64,000 nt of DNA from Streptococcus parasanguinis. Lineage in GTDB: Bacteria > Bacillota > Bacilli > Lactobacillales > Streptococcaceae. The DNA is taken from positions 62,001-126,000 of the forward strand of contig NZ_JAHDAC010000001.1 in the NCBI RefSeq assembly GCF_018499505.1. Reading direction: 5' to 3'. Under the pieces are notes generated by a model. That model was not told the DNA's origin and did not search any database. It saw only the letters and a program-made list of their open reading frames with translations. This document shows, piece after piece, positions 1 to 9,901 of this stretch; position 1 is the stretch's first letter; each line of letters begins with the position of its first letter. A program made the position numbers and the translations under genes.

Positions 1-306
1 CGGGAAGATGTAATTGACCAAAACAGCGACGAAGGCAGCAGCAAAGGTTCCTAGGAGATAGAGGACGATAACCTTTTTCATATTGGTCTCTGTCCCTTTT
101 TGGTGTTGGGAGAGGGCATTTGCGACGAGCGCAAAGACTAGAAGGGGTGCGATCGCACGGAGCCCCCCAACAAAGAACTCTCCTAAGAGTCCAATACCAG
201 TTGCTTTCGGGAAGATAAGTGCTAGGATGACTCCAAGTACAATCCCGATTGCGATTCTTTTCATAAGGTTGGTTTTATTCCAAGTGGTAATCAATCGATG
301 AATCAT
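1..306 (-). CDS. sstT: Serine/threonine:Na+ symporter SstT (N-terminal part)
   Basis: The reverse strand from 306 reads ATG into an open frame of 102 codons that leaves the window at base 1, so only the N-terminus is present. The peptide starts MIHRLITTWNKTNLMKR and continues with hydrophobic segments (IAIGIVLGVILALIFP; later VIVLYLLGTFAAAFVAVLV) separated by the loop GGLRAIAPLLVFALVANALS. This matches SstT of the dicarboxylate/amino acid:cation symporter family, which imports serine and threonine with sodium across the cytoplasmic membrane. A strong ribosome site (TAAGGAGGT) lies just upstream, and a consensus promoter is at 338-366. The family call is confident; the rest of the protein cannot be checked here. 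Confidence 0.85.
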   Translation of the reverse strand, partial: MIHRLITTWNKTNLMKRIAIGIVLGVILALIFPKATGIGLLGEFFVGGLRAIAPLLVFALVANALSQHQKGTETNMKKVIVLYLLGTFAAAFVAVLVNYIFP

Positions 307-337
307 GTAAGACCTCCTTAAAAAATAATTAAGGAAT

Positions 338-366
338 ATTATACGATAGTTAGGGGGGAAAAGCAA
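338..366 (-). promoter_or_regulatory. sigma-A promoter of sstT
   Basis: On the minus strand TTGCTT (366-361) and TATAAT (343-338) are separated by exactly 17 bases. Transcription would start about 25 bases before the sstT start codon, just upstream of its ribosome site. Confidence 0.75.
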
Positions 367-443
367 TGAAATTTTTAAAAAATAGCCTTATTTCCGAATA
401 TTTGATATAATCATACTATTCTTTGTTAGAAAGGCCCGAATAA

Positions 444-1292
444 ATGAGTCAAGCTTTCCAACGTTATTTCAGTAAAATAGACTGGACGAAGATTTTTGAT
501 GATCTGATGTCAAAATGTATCTCTCTGATTTTTGTCTTTCTTTTGTTTTTTATCGCTAAAAAGGTCATCCATAGCCTGGTCAAGCGGATATTAACCCCTT
601 CTTTTAAGTATACGGTGCAGGATGAAGCCCGTAAAAATACGATTCTCCGTTTGGTTGAGAGCCTCTTAAACTATTGTTTGTATTTCATCTTGATCTACTG
701 GATTTTGTCGATTCTGGGTCTTCCAGTCTCTAGTCTCTTGGCTGGTGCTGGTATTGCTGGGGTGGCGATTGGGATGGGAGCCCAGGGCTTTCTTTCCGAT
801 TTGGTCAATGGTTTCTTCATCCTTTTAGAACGCCAGCTGGATGTGGGAGACAATGTTCGTCTCACGAATGGGTCTATCAATATTGCCGGCATCGTCAGTA
901 GTGTCGGGATTCGCACGACCCAGGTGCGGGACTTTGATGGGACTCTCCACTTTGTTCCGAATCGCAATATCACCGTCGTCAGCAATCTCTCACGCGGCGA
1001 TATGCGCGTGTTGATCGATATTCCGCTAGATGCAAATACCGATCTCGACAAGATCTATCAGGTGATTGCTCAGGTTAATCAGTCTGAACAAGATAAACAC
1101 CCAGAGGTGTTGACAGGTCCTACGATTTTAGGCCCACAGATTGAAAAAAATGGTCGTTATTCCTTCCGCATTGCGATGACTGCGCAAAATGGAACCCAGA
1201 CGACTGTCTATCATACCTACTATAAACTCTACCATGATGCCTTGATGGAAGCAGGGATTAGCCTACCGACAGGAAAGAATGGGATCATGTAA
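444..1292 (+). CDS. MscS-family small-conductance mechanosensitive channel
   Basis: The 282-residue protein has the MscS layout: hydrophobic helices near residues 24-44 and 72-93, then a Gly/Ala-rich pore helix (SLLAGAGIAGVAIGMGAQGF, about 97-116) that runs into the conserved beta domain (RQLDVGDNVRL; FVPNRNI). Such channels release solutes from the cytoplasm on hypo-osmotic shock. A TATAAT box lies at 406-411, and an AGAAAGG ribosome site precedes the ATG. The gene stands alone. A structured repeat starts 8 bases after the stop and may act as its 3' end. Length and domains are normal for the short firmicute MscS/YkuT type. Confidence 0.9.
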   Translation: MSQAFQRYFSKIDWTKIFDDLMSKCISLIFVFLLFFIAKKVIHSLVKRILTPSFKYTVQDEARKNTILRLVESLLNYCLYFILIYWILSILGLPVSSLLAGAGIAGVAIGMGAQGFLSDLVNGFFILLERQLDVGDNVRLTNGSINIAGIVSSVGIRTTQVRDFDGTLHFVPNRNITVVSNLSRGDMRVLIDIPLDANTDLDKIYQVIAQVNQSEQDKHPEVLTGPTILGPQIEKNGRYSFRIAMTAQNGTQTTVYHTYYKLYHDALMEAGISLPTGKNGIM

Positions 1293-1300
1293 CACAAAAG

Positions 1301-1474
1301 AGAGTGGGACAGAAATCGGTAATTCATTAGAATTCGATTTCGTCGTCCCACCTCCGCACAGTTGAGTAGGGCTGTAAAAGCTGATGAAATCAGCGTAGTA
1401 GAGCCCACTCAACCACTGCGTCTTGCTCGACAATCCAAAAATAATTGAGAGGCTAGGACTTTTGTCCCAGCCTC
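1301..1474 (+). repeat. 174-nt three-hairpin intergenic repeat, copy 1
   Basis: This is almost identical to 4710-4883 (three differences seen by eye). It folds into three consecutive stem-loops: GTGGGAC...GTCCCAC with an inner GAAATCG/CGATTTC arm, GTTGAGT...ACTCAAC with inner GGGCT/AGCCC, and a final GAGGCTAGGAC TTTT GTCCCAGCCTC hairpin that resembles a terminator. It carries no plausible reading frame. It lies directly after mscS on the same strand. A shorter, diverged relative is at 35890-35951. Confidence 0.85.
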
Positions 1475-1481
1475 TTTTGGT

Positions 1482-1799
1482 CTATTTTAAGTGGCAGTAT
1501 TTGAAGTCCAGCTTTTTAATCTGGTCCCAATTTTTTCGAGCCTCTGGTGGCAAGACGATGAGTTGCTGGCGCAACATCGTCGTGATTTCGAGATTTAAGG
1601 ATTCGATCGGGAGGGCAATGGCTACGGAACTTTTTGCCCTTTGGATCTTGTCCATGCAATATTCAATATGATGGCAAGCTGCACCGGTCTGTGATTGACG
1701 GCTAGATGCGATTTCTTGTCGCATATTGGAGAGTAATTGGACCAATTCAGACTTAAGGAATTTGATCGTATCTGATTTTTCTTGAGCTAAAAGAAACAT
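1482..1799 (-). CDS. Hypothetical helical protein, 105 aa
   Basis: Start ATG at 1799 is chosen because GGAGG lies 7 bases upstream; the GTG at 1805 sits inside that spacing and is less likely. The protein (MFLLAQEKSDTIKFLKSEL...) is predicted helical, with two central cysteines and the segment ACHHIEYCMDKIQ, and has no signal peptide. I do not recognise a family. It is a single gene whose 3' end stops 8 bases from the structured repeat at 1301-1474. The good ribosome site and sensible composition support a real gene; function unknown. Confidence 0.6.
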   Translation of the reverse strand: MFLLAQEKSDTIKFLKSELVQLLSNMRQEIASSRQSQTGAACHHIEYCMDKIQRAKSSVAIALPIESLNLEITTMLRQQLIVLPPEARKNWDQIKKLDFKYCHLK

Positions 1800-1805
1800 A
1801 AGCAC

Positions 1806-2000
1806 ACCTCCTTTTGCTATAGTTTAATACTAATTTATTAAAAATGCAAGGGGGTAAAGTAAAAAAAATAAAATTTTTTTAGAAAAAGATACAGAAAAAG
1901 AGAGGGCTTACATCTCCCCACTACAGAAGGTTGAACCCCTTGTCTTAAAAATGGCTTTTCTCCCTTGGGACGGGGTGTCTTGACAGAGGTCGGTAGCTAC
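1806..2000. other. Non-coding spacer after gdhA
   Basis: An A/T-rich spacer lies between the start region of the 105-aa gene and the gdhA terminator. It contains a poly-A/T run near 1860-1885 and no supported reading frame. Some GC-rich inverted segments (CCCCTTGTC ... GGGACGGGG, 1936-1976) are present but do not form a convincing terminator. Confidence 0.4.
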
Positions 2001-2035
2001 AAAAAAACTCCTGAAACATACTGGTCTCAGGAGTT
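2001..2035 (-). terminator. Rho-independent terminator of gdhA
   Basis: On the minus strand AACTCCTGA...TCAGGAGTT forms a 9-bp stem followed by a run of seven T. It lies 43 bases after the gdhA stop. Confidence 0.85.
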
Positions 2036-2078
2036 GAGAGGCTTTGACCCGAAGGTCTCAAAGAAAAATATCGATTGA

Positions 2079-3467
<1,389 letters not shown>

Positions 3468-3524
3468 CTAGGGGAGTGGCTTTGAGACAGTTGACAAACA
3501 ATGTCATGTTTTATTACATGGATC

Positions 3525-3553
3525 ATTATAGCAGACTTTTTTTGGCTTGTAAA
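3525..3553 (-). promoter_or_regulatory. gdhA promoter
   Basis: Minus strand TTTACA (3553-3548), a 17-base spacer and TATAAT (3530-3525). The resulting leader is about 95 nt before the start codon. Confidence 0.75.
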
Positions 3554-3724
3554 GAAAAAAGTTGAATTTTCTGAAAATTTTATCGCGACTAGGAAAGTCC
3601 GAATGTTTGGAAGAATTTTTAGCTTTGATTGTCCGGAAGCTTCCAAGTGATGGTATAATGAAAGAAGAAAATAGAGAGCATCCCGAACGATTCTGTTGGT
3701 GGTGTTTCAAAAAAGGAGTACAAG

Positions 3725-4660
3725 ATGGTATCGACAAAGACGCAAATTGCTGGTTTTGAATTTGACAACTGCTTAATGAATGCGGCAGGTGTAGCCTGTA
3801 TGACCACTGAGGAATTAGAAGAAGTGAAGAACTCAGCCGCGGGAACCTTTGTGACCAAGACAGCGACCTTAGAATTCCGTGCTGGTAATCCAGAGCCACG
3901 CTACCAAGATGTGCCGCTTGGTTCGATCAATTCGATGGGGCTACCTAACCAAGGGTTGGACTATTATTTGAATTACTTATTGGAGTTGCAAGAAACGGAT
4001 CCAGATCGGACCTTCTTCTTATCTCTCGTCGGCATGTCTCCTGAAGAGACCCATACCATCTTGAAAAAGGTGCAAGACAGTGACTTTAAAGGCTTGACAG
4101 AGTTGAACCTATCTTGTCCCAATGTCCCTGGGAAACCTCAGATCGCCTATGATTTTGATACGACAGATCGGATCTTATCTGAGGTCTTTGCCTATTTCAC
4201 AAAACCTCTAGGGATCAAGTTGCCACCTTATTTTGATATCGTTCATTTTGATCAAGCAGCAGCGATCTTTAACAAATACCCGCTCAAGTTTGTCAACTGC
4301 GTCAACTCAATCGGAAATGGCCTCTACATTGAGGATGAATCCGTGGTGATTCGTCCGAAGAACGGATTTGGCGGGATTGGTGGAGAATACATCAAACCAA
4401 CGGCTCTCGCTAATGTCCATGCCTTTTACCAACGTCTGAATCCAGAAATTCAGATTGTGGGGACAGGGGGTGTCTTGACTGGTCGCGATGCTTTTGAGCA
4501 TATTCTTTGTGGGGCTAGTATGGTGCAAATCGGAACGACGTTGCATAAAGAAGGAGTAGGAGCTTTTGAACGCATCACTGCGGAGCTCAAAGCCATCATG
4601 GAAGAAAAAGGCTACCAAAGCCTGGAAGACTTTCGTGGCAAATTGCGCTACATTGACTAA
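3725..4660 (+). CDS. pyrD: Dihydroorotate dehydrogenase, class 1A (fumarate-dependent)
   Basis: The 311-residue FMN enzyme oxidises dihydroorotate to orotate in pyrimidine synthesis; class 1A enzymes are cytosolic and use fumarate. The active-site cysteine lies in [17 protein letters not shown], the FMN phosphate loop in [15 protein letters not shown] and the end segment in [15 protein letters not shown]. Length fits the PyrDA type, with no electron-transfer partner nearby. AAAGGAG lies 6-8 bases before the ATG, and an extended -10 (TGGTATAAT) ends at 3659. The gene is single and separate from other pyr genes, as is usual for streptococcal pyrDA, and is followed by a terminator. Confidence 0.94.
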   Translation: MVSTKTQIAGFEFDNCLMNAAGVACMTTEELEEVKNSAAGTFVTKTATLEFRAGNPEPRYQDVPLGSINSMGLPNQGLDYYLNYLLELQETDPDRTFFLSLVGMSPEETHTILKKVQDSDFKGLTELNLSCPNVPGKPQIAYDFDTTDRILSEVFAYFTKPLGIKLPPYFDIVHFDQAAAIFNKYPLKFVNCVNSIGNGLYIEDESVVIRPKNGFGGIGGEYIKPTALANVHAFYQRLNPEIQIVGTGGVLTGRDAFEHILCGASMVQIGTTLHKEGVGAFERITAELKAIMEEKGYQSLEDFRGKLRYID

Positions 4661-4670
4661 TCTTTCGAAA

Positions 4671-4706
4671 AAAACTTCCTCAAGTGGAAACTTGGGGAAG
4701 TTTTTT
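4671..4706 (+). terminator. Terminator after pyrD
   Basis: AAACTTCCTCAAGT and ACTTGGGGAAGTTT pair around a GGAA loop, followed by TTTTTT. Confidence 0.85.
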
Positions 4707-4709
4707 ATG

Positions 4710-4883
4710 AGAGTGGGACAGAAATCGGTAATTCGTTAGAATTCAATTTCGTCGTCCCACCTCCGCACAGTTGAGTAGGGCTGTAAAAGCTGATGAAATC
4801 AGCGTAGTAGAGCCCACTCAACCACTGCGTCTTGCTCGACAATCCAAAAATAATTGAGAGGCTAGGACTTTTGTCCCAACCTC
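4710..4883 (+). repeat. 174-nt three-hairpin intergenic repeat, copy 2
   Basis: Same length and fold as 1301-1474, in direct orientation. Differences are in the first hairpin (ATTCG for ATTCA; CAATTTC for CGATTTC) and in the last arm (CCCAACC for CCCAGCC). It directly follows the pyrD terminator. Confidence 0.85.
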
Positions 4884-4965
4884 ATTCTGTTCCTAGTTTT
4901 AGGAATTTTCCATTTTTATAGAGAGAAAAAGGTGTACAATGGAGGTGAAAAGGAAGGTGATTTCT

Positions 4966-5295
4966 ATGGAAGAAAGGGATGTGATTCAAGAGGCAAGAAC
5001 GACGATCACCCTTCTTCAAACAGCCTTTTCTAAGGGATTCACCCCTAGTCCAGATACCCTTCGATTTCGAGAAAATCTAGATCAGATGTTGAAAGGTTTA
5101 CGAAAGGCTAGGCGGGTAGACAATCGTCTGTTGATTGAGTTAGAAAAGTTTTATCAGACCGCCAGTCTATTGATTGGTCTGGGTGGGCTAGCTTTGAACG
5201 AAGAGGCCTTTCAAGCTTGGCGAGCTTATGATCACTGGCATTACGAGGTTGTGAAGCCTCAGTTACAGGTCTACGGACCGACGGTGGTTTTGTAG
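4966..5295 (+). CDS. Hypothetical all-helical protein, 109 aa
   Basis: The start at 4966 is chosen because AAGGAAGGTGA lies just upstream; the ATG at 4939 overlaps that signal's own GGAGGTG and has no ribosome site. The protein is charged in its first two thirds (MEERDVIQEARTTITLLQTAF...KGLRKARRVDNRLLIELEKFYQ), then has a short apolar stretch (LLIGLGGLAL), and looks like a small four-helix bundle. Size and pattern recall bacteriocin-immunity-like proteins, but no specific motif supports that. A 28-codon frame with its own ribosome site starts 50 bases downstream and may be co-transcribed up to the terminator at 5442. Confidence 0.6.
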   Translation: MEERDVIQEARTTITLLQTAFSKGFTPSPDTLRFRENLDQMLKGLRKARRVDNRLLIELEKFYQTASLLIGLGGLALNEEAFQAWRAYDHWHYEVVKPQLQVYGPTVVL

Positions 5296-5345
5296 TTGAT
5301 ACTAGCCTGGTGCTTGTCCACAGATATTCAGAGGAGGTGTTGGTC

Positions 5346-5432
5346 ATGGTAGTCCTTCATGATTTTCTACATCAGTTAACCCTATCGTTTTGGAACTTTT
5401 ATTACTCGCTCTTTTTCTTATTTGAAAAATAA
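5346..5432 (+). CDS. Putative 28-aa hydrophobic small protein
   Basis: An ATG at 5346 is preceded by GAGGAGGTG at good spacing and opens 28 codons starting MVVLHDFLHQLTLSFWNFYY and ending in a Phe/Leu-rich tail and EK. The product would be very hydrophobic and aromatic, with one possible membrane segment. It lies between the 109-aa gene and a terminator 10 bases after its stop, so it sits in the position of a last operon gene. No family is recognised. The ribosome site and placement are the evidence; its size makes it uncertain. Confidence 0.45.
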   Translation: MVVLHDFLHQLTLSFWNFYYSLFFLFEK

Positions 5433-5441
5433 GAAGGATTG

Positions 5442-5473
5442 AATCCCTTTTACATATAGTAGAAGGGATTTTT
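5442..5473 (+). terminator. Terminator after the small genes
   Basis: AATCCCTT and AAGGGATT pair around a loop of about 13 nt and are followed by TTT. It ends the 4966-5432 unit and isolates msrAB downstream. Confidence 0.7.
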
Positions 5474-5570
5474 GATGCAGAATCCTTGAAAATCTGAGGC
5501 TCTTGGATTATGATGGAGCTAATAGATAAGAAGCGTTCCTTGTGGGGAATGCAGGAAGCGAGGAAAAAAG

Positions 5571-6506
5571 ATGGCAGAGATTTATCTAGCAGGTGGCTGT
5601 TTTTGGGGCTTAGAGGAATACTTTTCACGGATCCCTGGTGTAGAAGAGACGACGGTGGGCTATGCCAATGGTCAGGTAGAAACGACCAACTACCAACTGA
5701 TCAAGGAAACGGATCATGCAGAGACTGTACAGGTCATCTACAATCCAGAGAAGATCACTTTACGCGCAATTCTGCTCTACTATTTCCGGGTGATCGATCC
5801 CTTGTCCATTAACAAGCAGGGAAATGATCGAGGCCGCCAATATCGGACCGGTGTCTATTATACAGACGAGGCAGATCGTGAAGTGATCGCCCACCTGTTC
5901 GCGGAAGAAGAGAAGCAACTGGGCCGCAAAATTGCGGTTGAGTTGGAACCCTTGCGCCACTACATCCTAGCTGAGGACTACCACCAAGACTACCTCAAAA
6001 AGAATCCCGGAGGCTATTGCCACATCGATGTGACAGATGCTGAGCAGCCCTTGATTGATCCGGCAGCCTATCAGAAGCCAGATCAAGAAACCTTAAAAGC
6101 GAAACTGACAGCAGAGCAGTATCAAGTCACCCAAGAAAGCGCGACGGAACGCCCTTTCCACAATGCCTATGATCAGACCTTTGAAGAGGGTATCTATGTG
6201 GATATTACGACGGGGGAGCCTCTCTTCTTTGCCAAGGATAAGTTTGCGTCTGGCTGTGGATGGCCAAGTTTCTCCCGTCCCATTGCCAAAGATGTCGTCC
6301 ACTATTACCAGGACCATAGCCACGGGATGGAGCGGATCGAAGTTCGTTCCCGTTCAGGCAATGCCCATCTAGGACATGTCTTTACCGATGGACCAAAAGA
6401 CCAAGGTGGCCTTCGCTATTGTATCAATTCGGCCTCTCTGCGCTTTATTCCAAAAGAGGAAATGGAGCAAGAAGGATATGGTTATTTGTTAAAAGTATTA
6501 AGATAA
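5571..6506 (+). CDS. msrAB: Fused methionine sulfoxide reductase MsrA-MsrB
   Basis: The 311 residues hold two enzymes. An MsrA domain (about 1-155) has the catalytic GCFWG at residues 9-13 (Cys10). An MsrB domain (about 170-311) has [17 protein letters not shown] and the catalytic [11 protein letters not shown]. Together they reduce the S and R epimers of oxidised methionine. There is no signal peptide or thioredoxin domain, so this is the cytosolic two-domain form rather than the secreted three-domain type. The start is supported by GCGAGGAA upstream. In a peroxide-producing streptococcus (spxB is present) this repair activity fits. The 136-nt structured element begins 17 bases after the stop. 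Confidence 0.95.
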   Translation: MAEIYLAGGCFWGLEEYFSRIPGVEETTVGYANGQVETTNYQLIKETDHAETVQVIYNPEKITLRAILLYYFRVIDPLSINKQGNDRGRQYRTGVYYTDEADREVIAHLFAEEEKQLGRKIAVELEPLRHYILAEDYHQDYLKKNPGGYCHIDVTDAEQPLIDPAAYQKPDQETLKAKLTAEQYQVTQESATERPFHNAYDQTFEEGIYVDITTGEPLFFAKDKFASGCGWPSFSRPIAKDVVHYYQDHSHGMERIEVRSRSGNAHLGHVFTDGPKDQGGLRYCINSASLRFIPKEEMEQEGYGYLLKVLR

Positions 6507-6523
6507 TAGAAAAAGCATCTTAG

Positions 6524-6659
6524 AAACTTTCCTTAGGTGAGTACGGACGTCAGCGAACTTCGAAGAAGTTCCATGACTAATTATTGAGCCTAAGGTCTCA
6601 ATAATTCCGAGTGCCTGAAACATCACTGTTTCAGGCACTTTTCTAACAGCGGAAAGTTT
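6524..6659 (+). repeat. 136-nt structured RNA-like element, copy A
   Basis: Outer arms AAACTTTCC and GGAAAGTTT close a domain with three hairpins: GAACTTC/GAAGTTC; AATTATTGAG, loop CCTAAGGT, CTCAATAATT; and GTGCCTGAAAC/GTTTCAGGCAC followed by TTTT. In this copy the outer stem extends further (AAGCATCT at 6513-6520 with AGATGCTT at 6664-6671). Close copies are at 10668-10802 (same strand) and 25743-25878 (minus). Stem changes in the third copy are compensatory. It lies 17 bases after msrAB on the same strand. Confidence 0.85.
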
Positions 6660-6740
6660 CAGTAGATGCTTGCATCACTTGAAAATCGTGATGATGTTTT
6701 CTACTTTGAAGAAACCATTCTTTTAATATCAAATCATTTA

Positions 6741-6767
6741 GAAGTTCTGTTTTGCAGAACTTTTTTC
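6741..6767 (+). terminator. Terminator-like hairpin before the capA-like gene
   Basis: GAAGTTCTG and CAGAACTT pair around TTTTG and are followed by TTTTT. It separates msrAB and the structured element from the next unit. Confidence 0.7.
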
Positions 6768-6867
6768 TCCTCTTAAAAATTGTGATACAATGAAGAGAAA
6801 GTATTTCAATGACAGCTCAATTTGTCGGCGGATCATTGGAGAAACTAGGTACGAAGAAGAGGTAGGA

Positions 6868-8211
6868 ATGTTAGAGAAGTGGGAGAGTGTGAAAGGAACC
6901 ATCAAAACGATGGGAAAAGTGCTATCGGCGGCCTTTGACTGGGCTTTTGATCGTCTCTTTTCAAGGGTTCAGCTGACCAATGAACAGTTTGTCTATGTGC
7001 TCTTGTCTGTTGTTTTCATCGTGGCCAATGCCATCTTATGGGTGCAAAAGTTCCAAGGCTTTCCGATCACCGCAACGGAACGACCAGAGGTTGTGTACAA
7101 GGCCAAGACACCGGCTGATCAGATTCCTCATACAGCTCGGATCATGGCCAATGGAGATCAGCTCTATCATGATTTGGTCTATATGAGCGCGCAAAAAGAA
7201 GATGGGACCTATGATTTTCATGAGAATTATGAGTATGTCAAACCCTGGCTACAAAAGGCGGATCTGGCCTTGGGCGATTTTGAGGGAACCATTAACCCCA
7301 ATTACTATTTGTCAGGTTATCCCCTCTTTAATGCGCCGAGCGAAGTCGTACCAGCCATCAAGGATGCTGGTTATGATGTCATGGATTTGGGACACAACCA
7401 TATCTTGGATTCAGGTCTAGAAGGGGTCTATTCGACAGCTAAGGCCTTTGAAGATGCAGGCATCACACCTGTCGGTGTCTACACGCATGAAAAGAGAGGC
7501 CAGGCCCCCTTGGTGATCAAGGAAGTGAATGGCATCAAGATTGCTATTCTAGCCTACGCTTATGGGTTTAATGGAATGGAAACGACCCTTACTCCAGAGG
7601 AGCAAGCAGATGTCTTGTCTGATCTGGATGAAGAGCGGATGAAGGCGGAGATCCAAAAGGCAGAGCAAGAGGCCGATATCACCATTGTCATGCCCCAAAT
7701 GGGAATTGAGTACCAATTGGAGCCGACAGAAGAGCAAAAAGAGCTCTACCACAAGATGGTTTCTTGGGGAGCTGATATCGTCTTTGGCGGGCATCCCCAT
7801 GTTGTGGAGCCTGCTGAAGTGGTCAATAAAGATGGTCAAAACAAGCTCATCATCTACTCAATGGGGAATTTCCTGTCCAATCAGCGTCTGGAAACGATGG
7901 GGGATGTGGAGACTGCTCAATGGACAGAGCGAGGGGTCTTGATGGATGTGACCATCGAAAAGGTCGGCCGCAAGACAAAGATCAAGACAGCTACTGCTCA
8001 TCCAACCTGGGTCAGTCGGACTCCGAAAGTAACCTATTCTCCTGAAGGCTATGAGTTGTACAAGTACCAGACCTATATTTTGGAAGATTTTATCCAGGGT
8101 GGCAAATACCGCGACAAGCTGGATGAGGAGACCAAGGAGAGAGTGGACACGGCTTACCGAGAAATGAAGGAACATGTTCACTTGGACTGGCCTCAGAGTG
8201 GAAAGGAATAG
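6868..8211 (+). CDS. CapA/PgsA-type metallophosphatase-fold membrane protein
   Basis: The start at 6868 is preferred: GAGGTAGGA precedes it. The longer frame from 6790 begins inside a likely extended -10 (TGTGATACAAT) and has no ribosome site. The 447-residue protein has a cytoplasmic amphipathic N-terminus, one membrane helix (about 40-60) and a large outer domain. That domain carries CapA-family motifs: ALGDFEGTINP, MDLGHNHILDSG, VFGGHPHVVEP and YSMGNFLSNQ. CapA/PgsA proteins are linked to poly-gamma-glutamate or surface polymer assembly, but no capB/capC partners are visible, so the substrate is unknown. The next gene starts 3 bases after the stop. Confidence 0.85.
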   Translation: MLEKWESVKGTIKTMGKVLSAAFDWAFDRLFSRVQLTNEQFVYVLLSVVFIVANAILWVQKFQGFPITATERPEVVYKAKTPADQIPHTARIMANGDQLYHDLVYMSAQKEDGTYDFHENYEYVKPWLQKADLALGDFEGTINPNYYLSGYPLFNAPSEVVPAIKDAGYDVMDLGHNHILDSGLEGVYSTAKAFEDAGITPVGVYTHEKRGQAPLVIKEVNGIKIAILAYAYGFNGMETTLTPEEQADVLSDLDEERMKAEIQKAEQEADITIVMPQMGIEYQLEPTEEQKELYHKMVSWGADIVFGGHPHVVEPAEVVNKDGQNKLIIYSMGNFLSNQRLETMGDVETAQWTERGVLMDVTIEKVGRKTKIKTATAHPTWVSRTPKVTYSPEGYELYKYQTYILEDFIQGGKYRDKLDEETKERVDTAYREMKEHVHLDWPQSGKE

Positions 8212-8214
8212 AGC

Positions 8215-9879
8215 ATGGAAGGAAATGTGAACTGGATCCCGCTTGGGATCCTAGGATTGATAGTGGTGATTTGGGCGACCAAATTTCTTACGGCCATCCG
8301 CCTCAAGCAAAAGCTGAAGAAGGCTTGGGATGGAGCACCTTTCTTTCGCAAGAAAGATACAGAAGAAAGTTTGATAGACAGCCTGGCTTATCCGGCTAAG
8401 GGAAAGACGATCGATAGCCAAGTGGATGATCAGACCTGGCATGATTTGGCTTTGGATGCGATCTTTGATCAGCTTAACTATACCCAATCGAGCCTTGGGG
8501 CAGAGGCTCTCTATCAAAAAATGCGCCTGCTGGAATTCCAGCCTCAGGACCAGCTTCATGACTTAGAAGCCTTCTTTGAAGAGCATCCAGATTTGCGCCT
8601 CAAGGTTCAGGTCATTTTCAACCAACTGGGCAAGAAGAACCACAACATGGCGCGTAGCATTGTCGCAAATCCTGGCAAGCATTATGCAGGTTTGCCCCTC
8701 TATATAGCCTTGGCCTGTCTTCCAATCTTCTGTCTCTTTGCCATCCCCTTTGAGCCAGTCGGGGCCATTACCCTCTTGGTGATCAGTGTGGTCTTTAATA
8801 TCGTCTTTTCGAGTTTGCGCAATTGGTCCAATAAAATCCGTCTGGACAATGTTAGCTATTTGGTCCGTATCTTTGCTTCGGCAGAACGCTTGAGCCATCT
8901 AGCCTTGCCACAACAAGAAGAACTCAAGCAGGCAGTCAAACCCTTTAAGAAAACGCGGATCCTTGCCAGTGTCTTGCAGAGTCCAACGGGGACTTCGGAA
9001 ATGGAAATTATTCTCCTCTACCTCAATGTCCTCTTTTTACTCCCGCAGATCGCTCAGGTTTATATTTACAATCAGGTGAAGGCTCATCAAAAAGAGGCCC
9101 AGAAGCTTCTGGATCTGCTAGGGGAGATGGAAGTCGCTATTAGTCTCTTGCGCCACAAACGGGATCTAGAAGTAGTCTGTCAGCCAGTCTTTACGGAAAC
9201 GGGTGGCATTGAGGGAGAGACGCTCTATCATCCCTTGCTGTCCAATCCGATTGCGAATGATGTGCATTTTCAAAAAAATATGGTCATCAGTGGGGATAAT
9301 GCGTCCGGGAAATCGACCTATTTGAAAACTGTCGCCATCAATGCCATTTTGGCTCAAGGGTTAGGCTTTGCCTATGGAGAAAGATTGGCCCTTCCTTACG
9401 GTCATGTCCTAACGGCTATGGATGTGAGCGATGACATTGAAGTTGGAGATAGCTACTTTATCACTGAGAGTAAAGCTATTTTGCGTATGATTCAGCATCT
9501 GAAAAAGCCTGGTTTTCACTACTTCTTTATTGACGAGCTCTTTAAGGGGACCAATACCATCGAGCGGATCGGATCAGGCCTTGGGATTGTCCGCTGGTTA
9601 GCTGCCCAAAACTGCCTCTACATGATCTCCAGTCATGATATTGAGCTGGTCGCAGCCTCTGGTGAGGTCAATGATAATTACCATTTTGATAGTCGCTATG
9701 TGGATGGCAAGATCGTCTTTGACTACCAGATCAAGCCAGGATCAGCCGTGACTAAGAATGCGGTCAATACGCTAGAAAGCCTGCATTATCCAGAAGAGAT
9801 TACGCAAACAGCCAAGGACTTGATTGACCAGTATGAAGAGACAGGACACTGGTCTTTGAAAGAAATTGAAAAAGAATGA
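8215..9879 (+). CDS. Membrane-anchored MutS-like ATPase
   Basis: The 554-residue protein ends in a MutS-type ATPase domain: Walker A DNASGKSTYLKT (about 360-371), ITESKAILRMI, Walker B YFFIDELFKGTNT and SSHDIEL. Upstream are an N-terminal membrane helix (GILGLIVVIWATKFL), a paired hydrophobic region (about 160-205) and another near 265-285. There is no mismatch-recognition domain, and no Smr nuclease domain as in MutS2. It therefore belongs to the little-studied membrane-associated MutS homologues; its role is unknown and it should not be read as a mismatch repair enzyme. It is tightly coupled to the CapA-like gene (3-base gap), and a DUF554 gene follows 22 bases later. Confidence 0.85.
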   Translation: MEGNVNWIPLGILGLIVVIWATKFLTAIRLKQKLKKAWDGAPFFRKKDTEESLIDSLAYPAKGKTIDSQVDDQTWHDLALDAIFDQLNYTQSSLGAEALYQKMRLLEFQPQDQLHDLEAFFEEHPDLRLKVQVIFNQLGKKNHNMARSIVANPGKHYAGLPLYIALACLPIFCLFAIPFEPVGAITLLVISVVFNIVFSSLRNWSNKIRLDNVSYLVRIFASAERLSHLALPQQEELKQAVKPFKKTRILASVLQSPTGTSEMEIILLYLNVLFLLPQIAQVYIYNQVKAHQKEAQKLLDLLGEMEVAISLLRHKRDLEVVCQPVFTETGGIEGETLYHPLLSNPIANDVHFQKNMVISGDNASGKSTYLKTVAINAILAQGLGFAYGERLALPYGHVLTAMDVSDDIEVGDSYFITESKAILRMIQHLKKPGFHYFFIDELFKGTNTIERIGSGLGIVRWLAAQNCLYMISSHDIELVAASGEVNDNYHFDSRYVDGKIVFDYQIKPGSAVTKNAVNTLESLHYPEEITQTAKDLIDQYEETGHWSLKEIEKE

Positions 9880-9901
9880 AAATGAACGAAGGAGTTTGTA
9901 A

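Noticed and set aside
4966..5295. Bacteriocin immunity protein
   Set aside because: Size and helical pattern fit, but no bacteriocin precursor, processing genes or family motif are visible, so it is left as hypothetical.
6790..6867. Upstream start for the CapA-like gene
   Set aside because: The ATG lies within a likely extended -10 (TGTGATACAAT) and has no ribosome site; 6868 has one.
8215..9879. MutS2 or mismatch repair MutS
   Set aside because: No mismatch-recognition or Smr domain, and several membrane segments are present; only the ATPase domain is shared.
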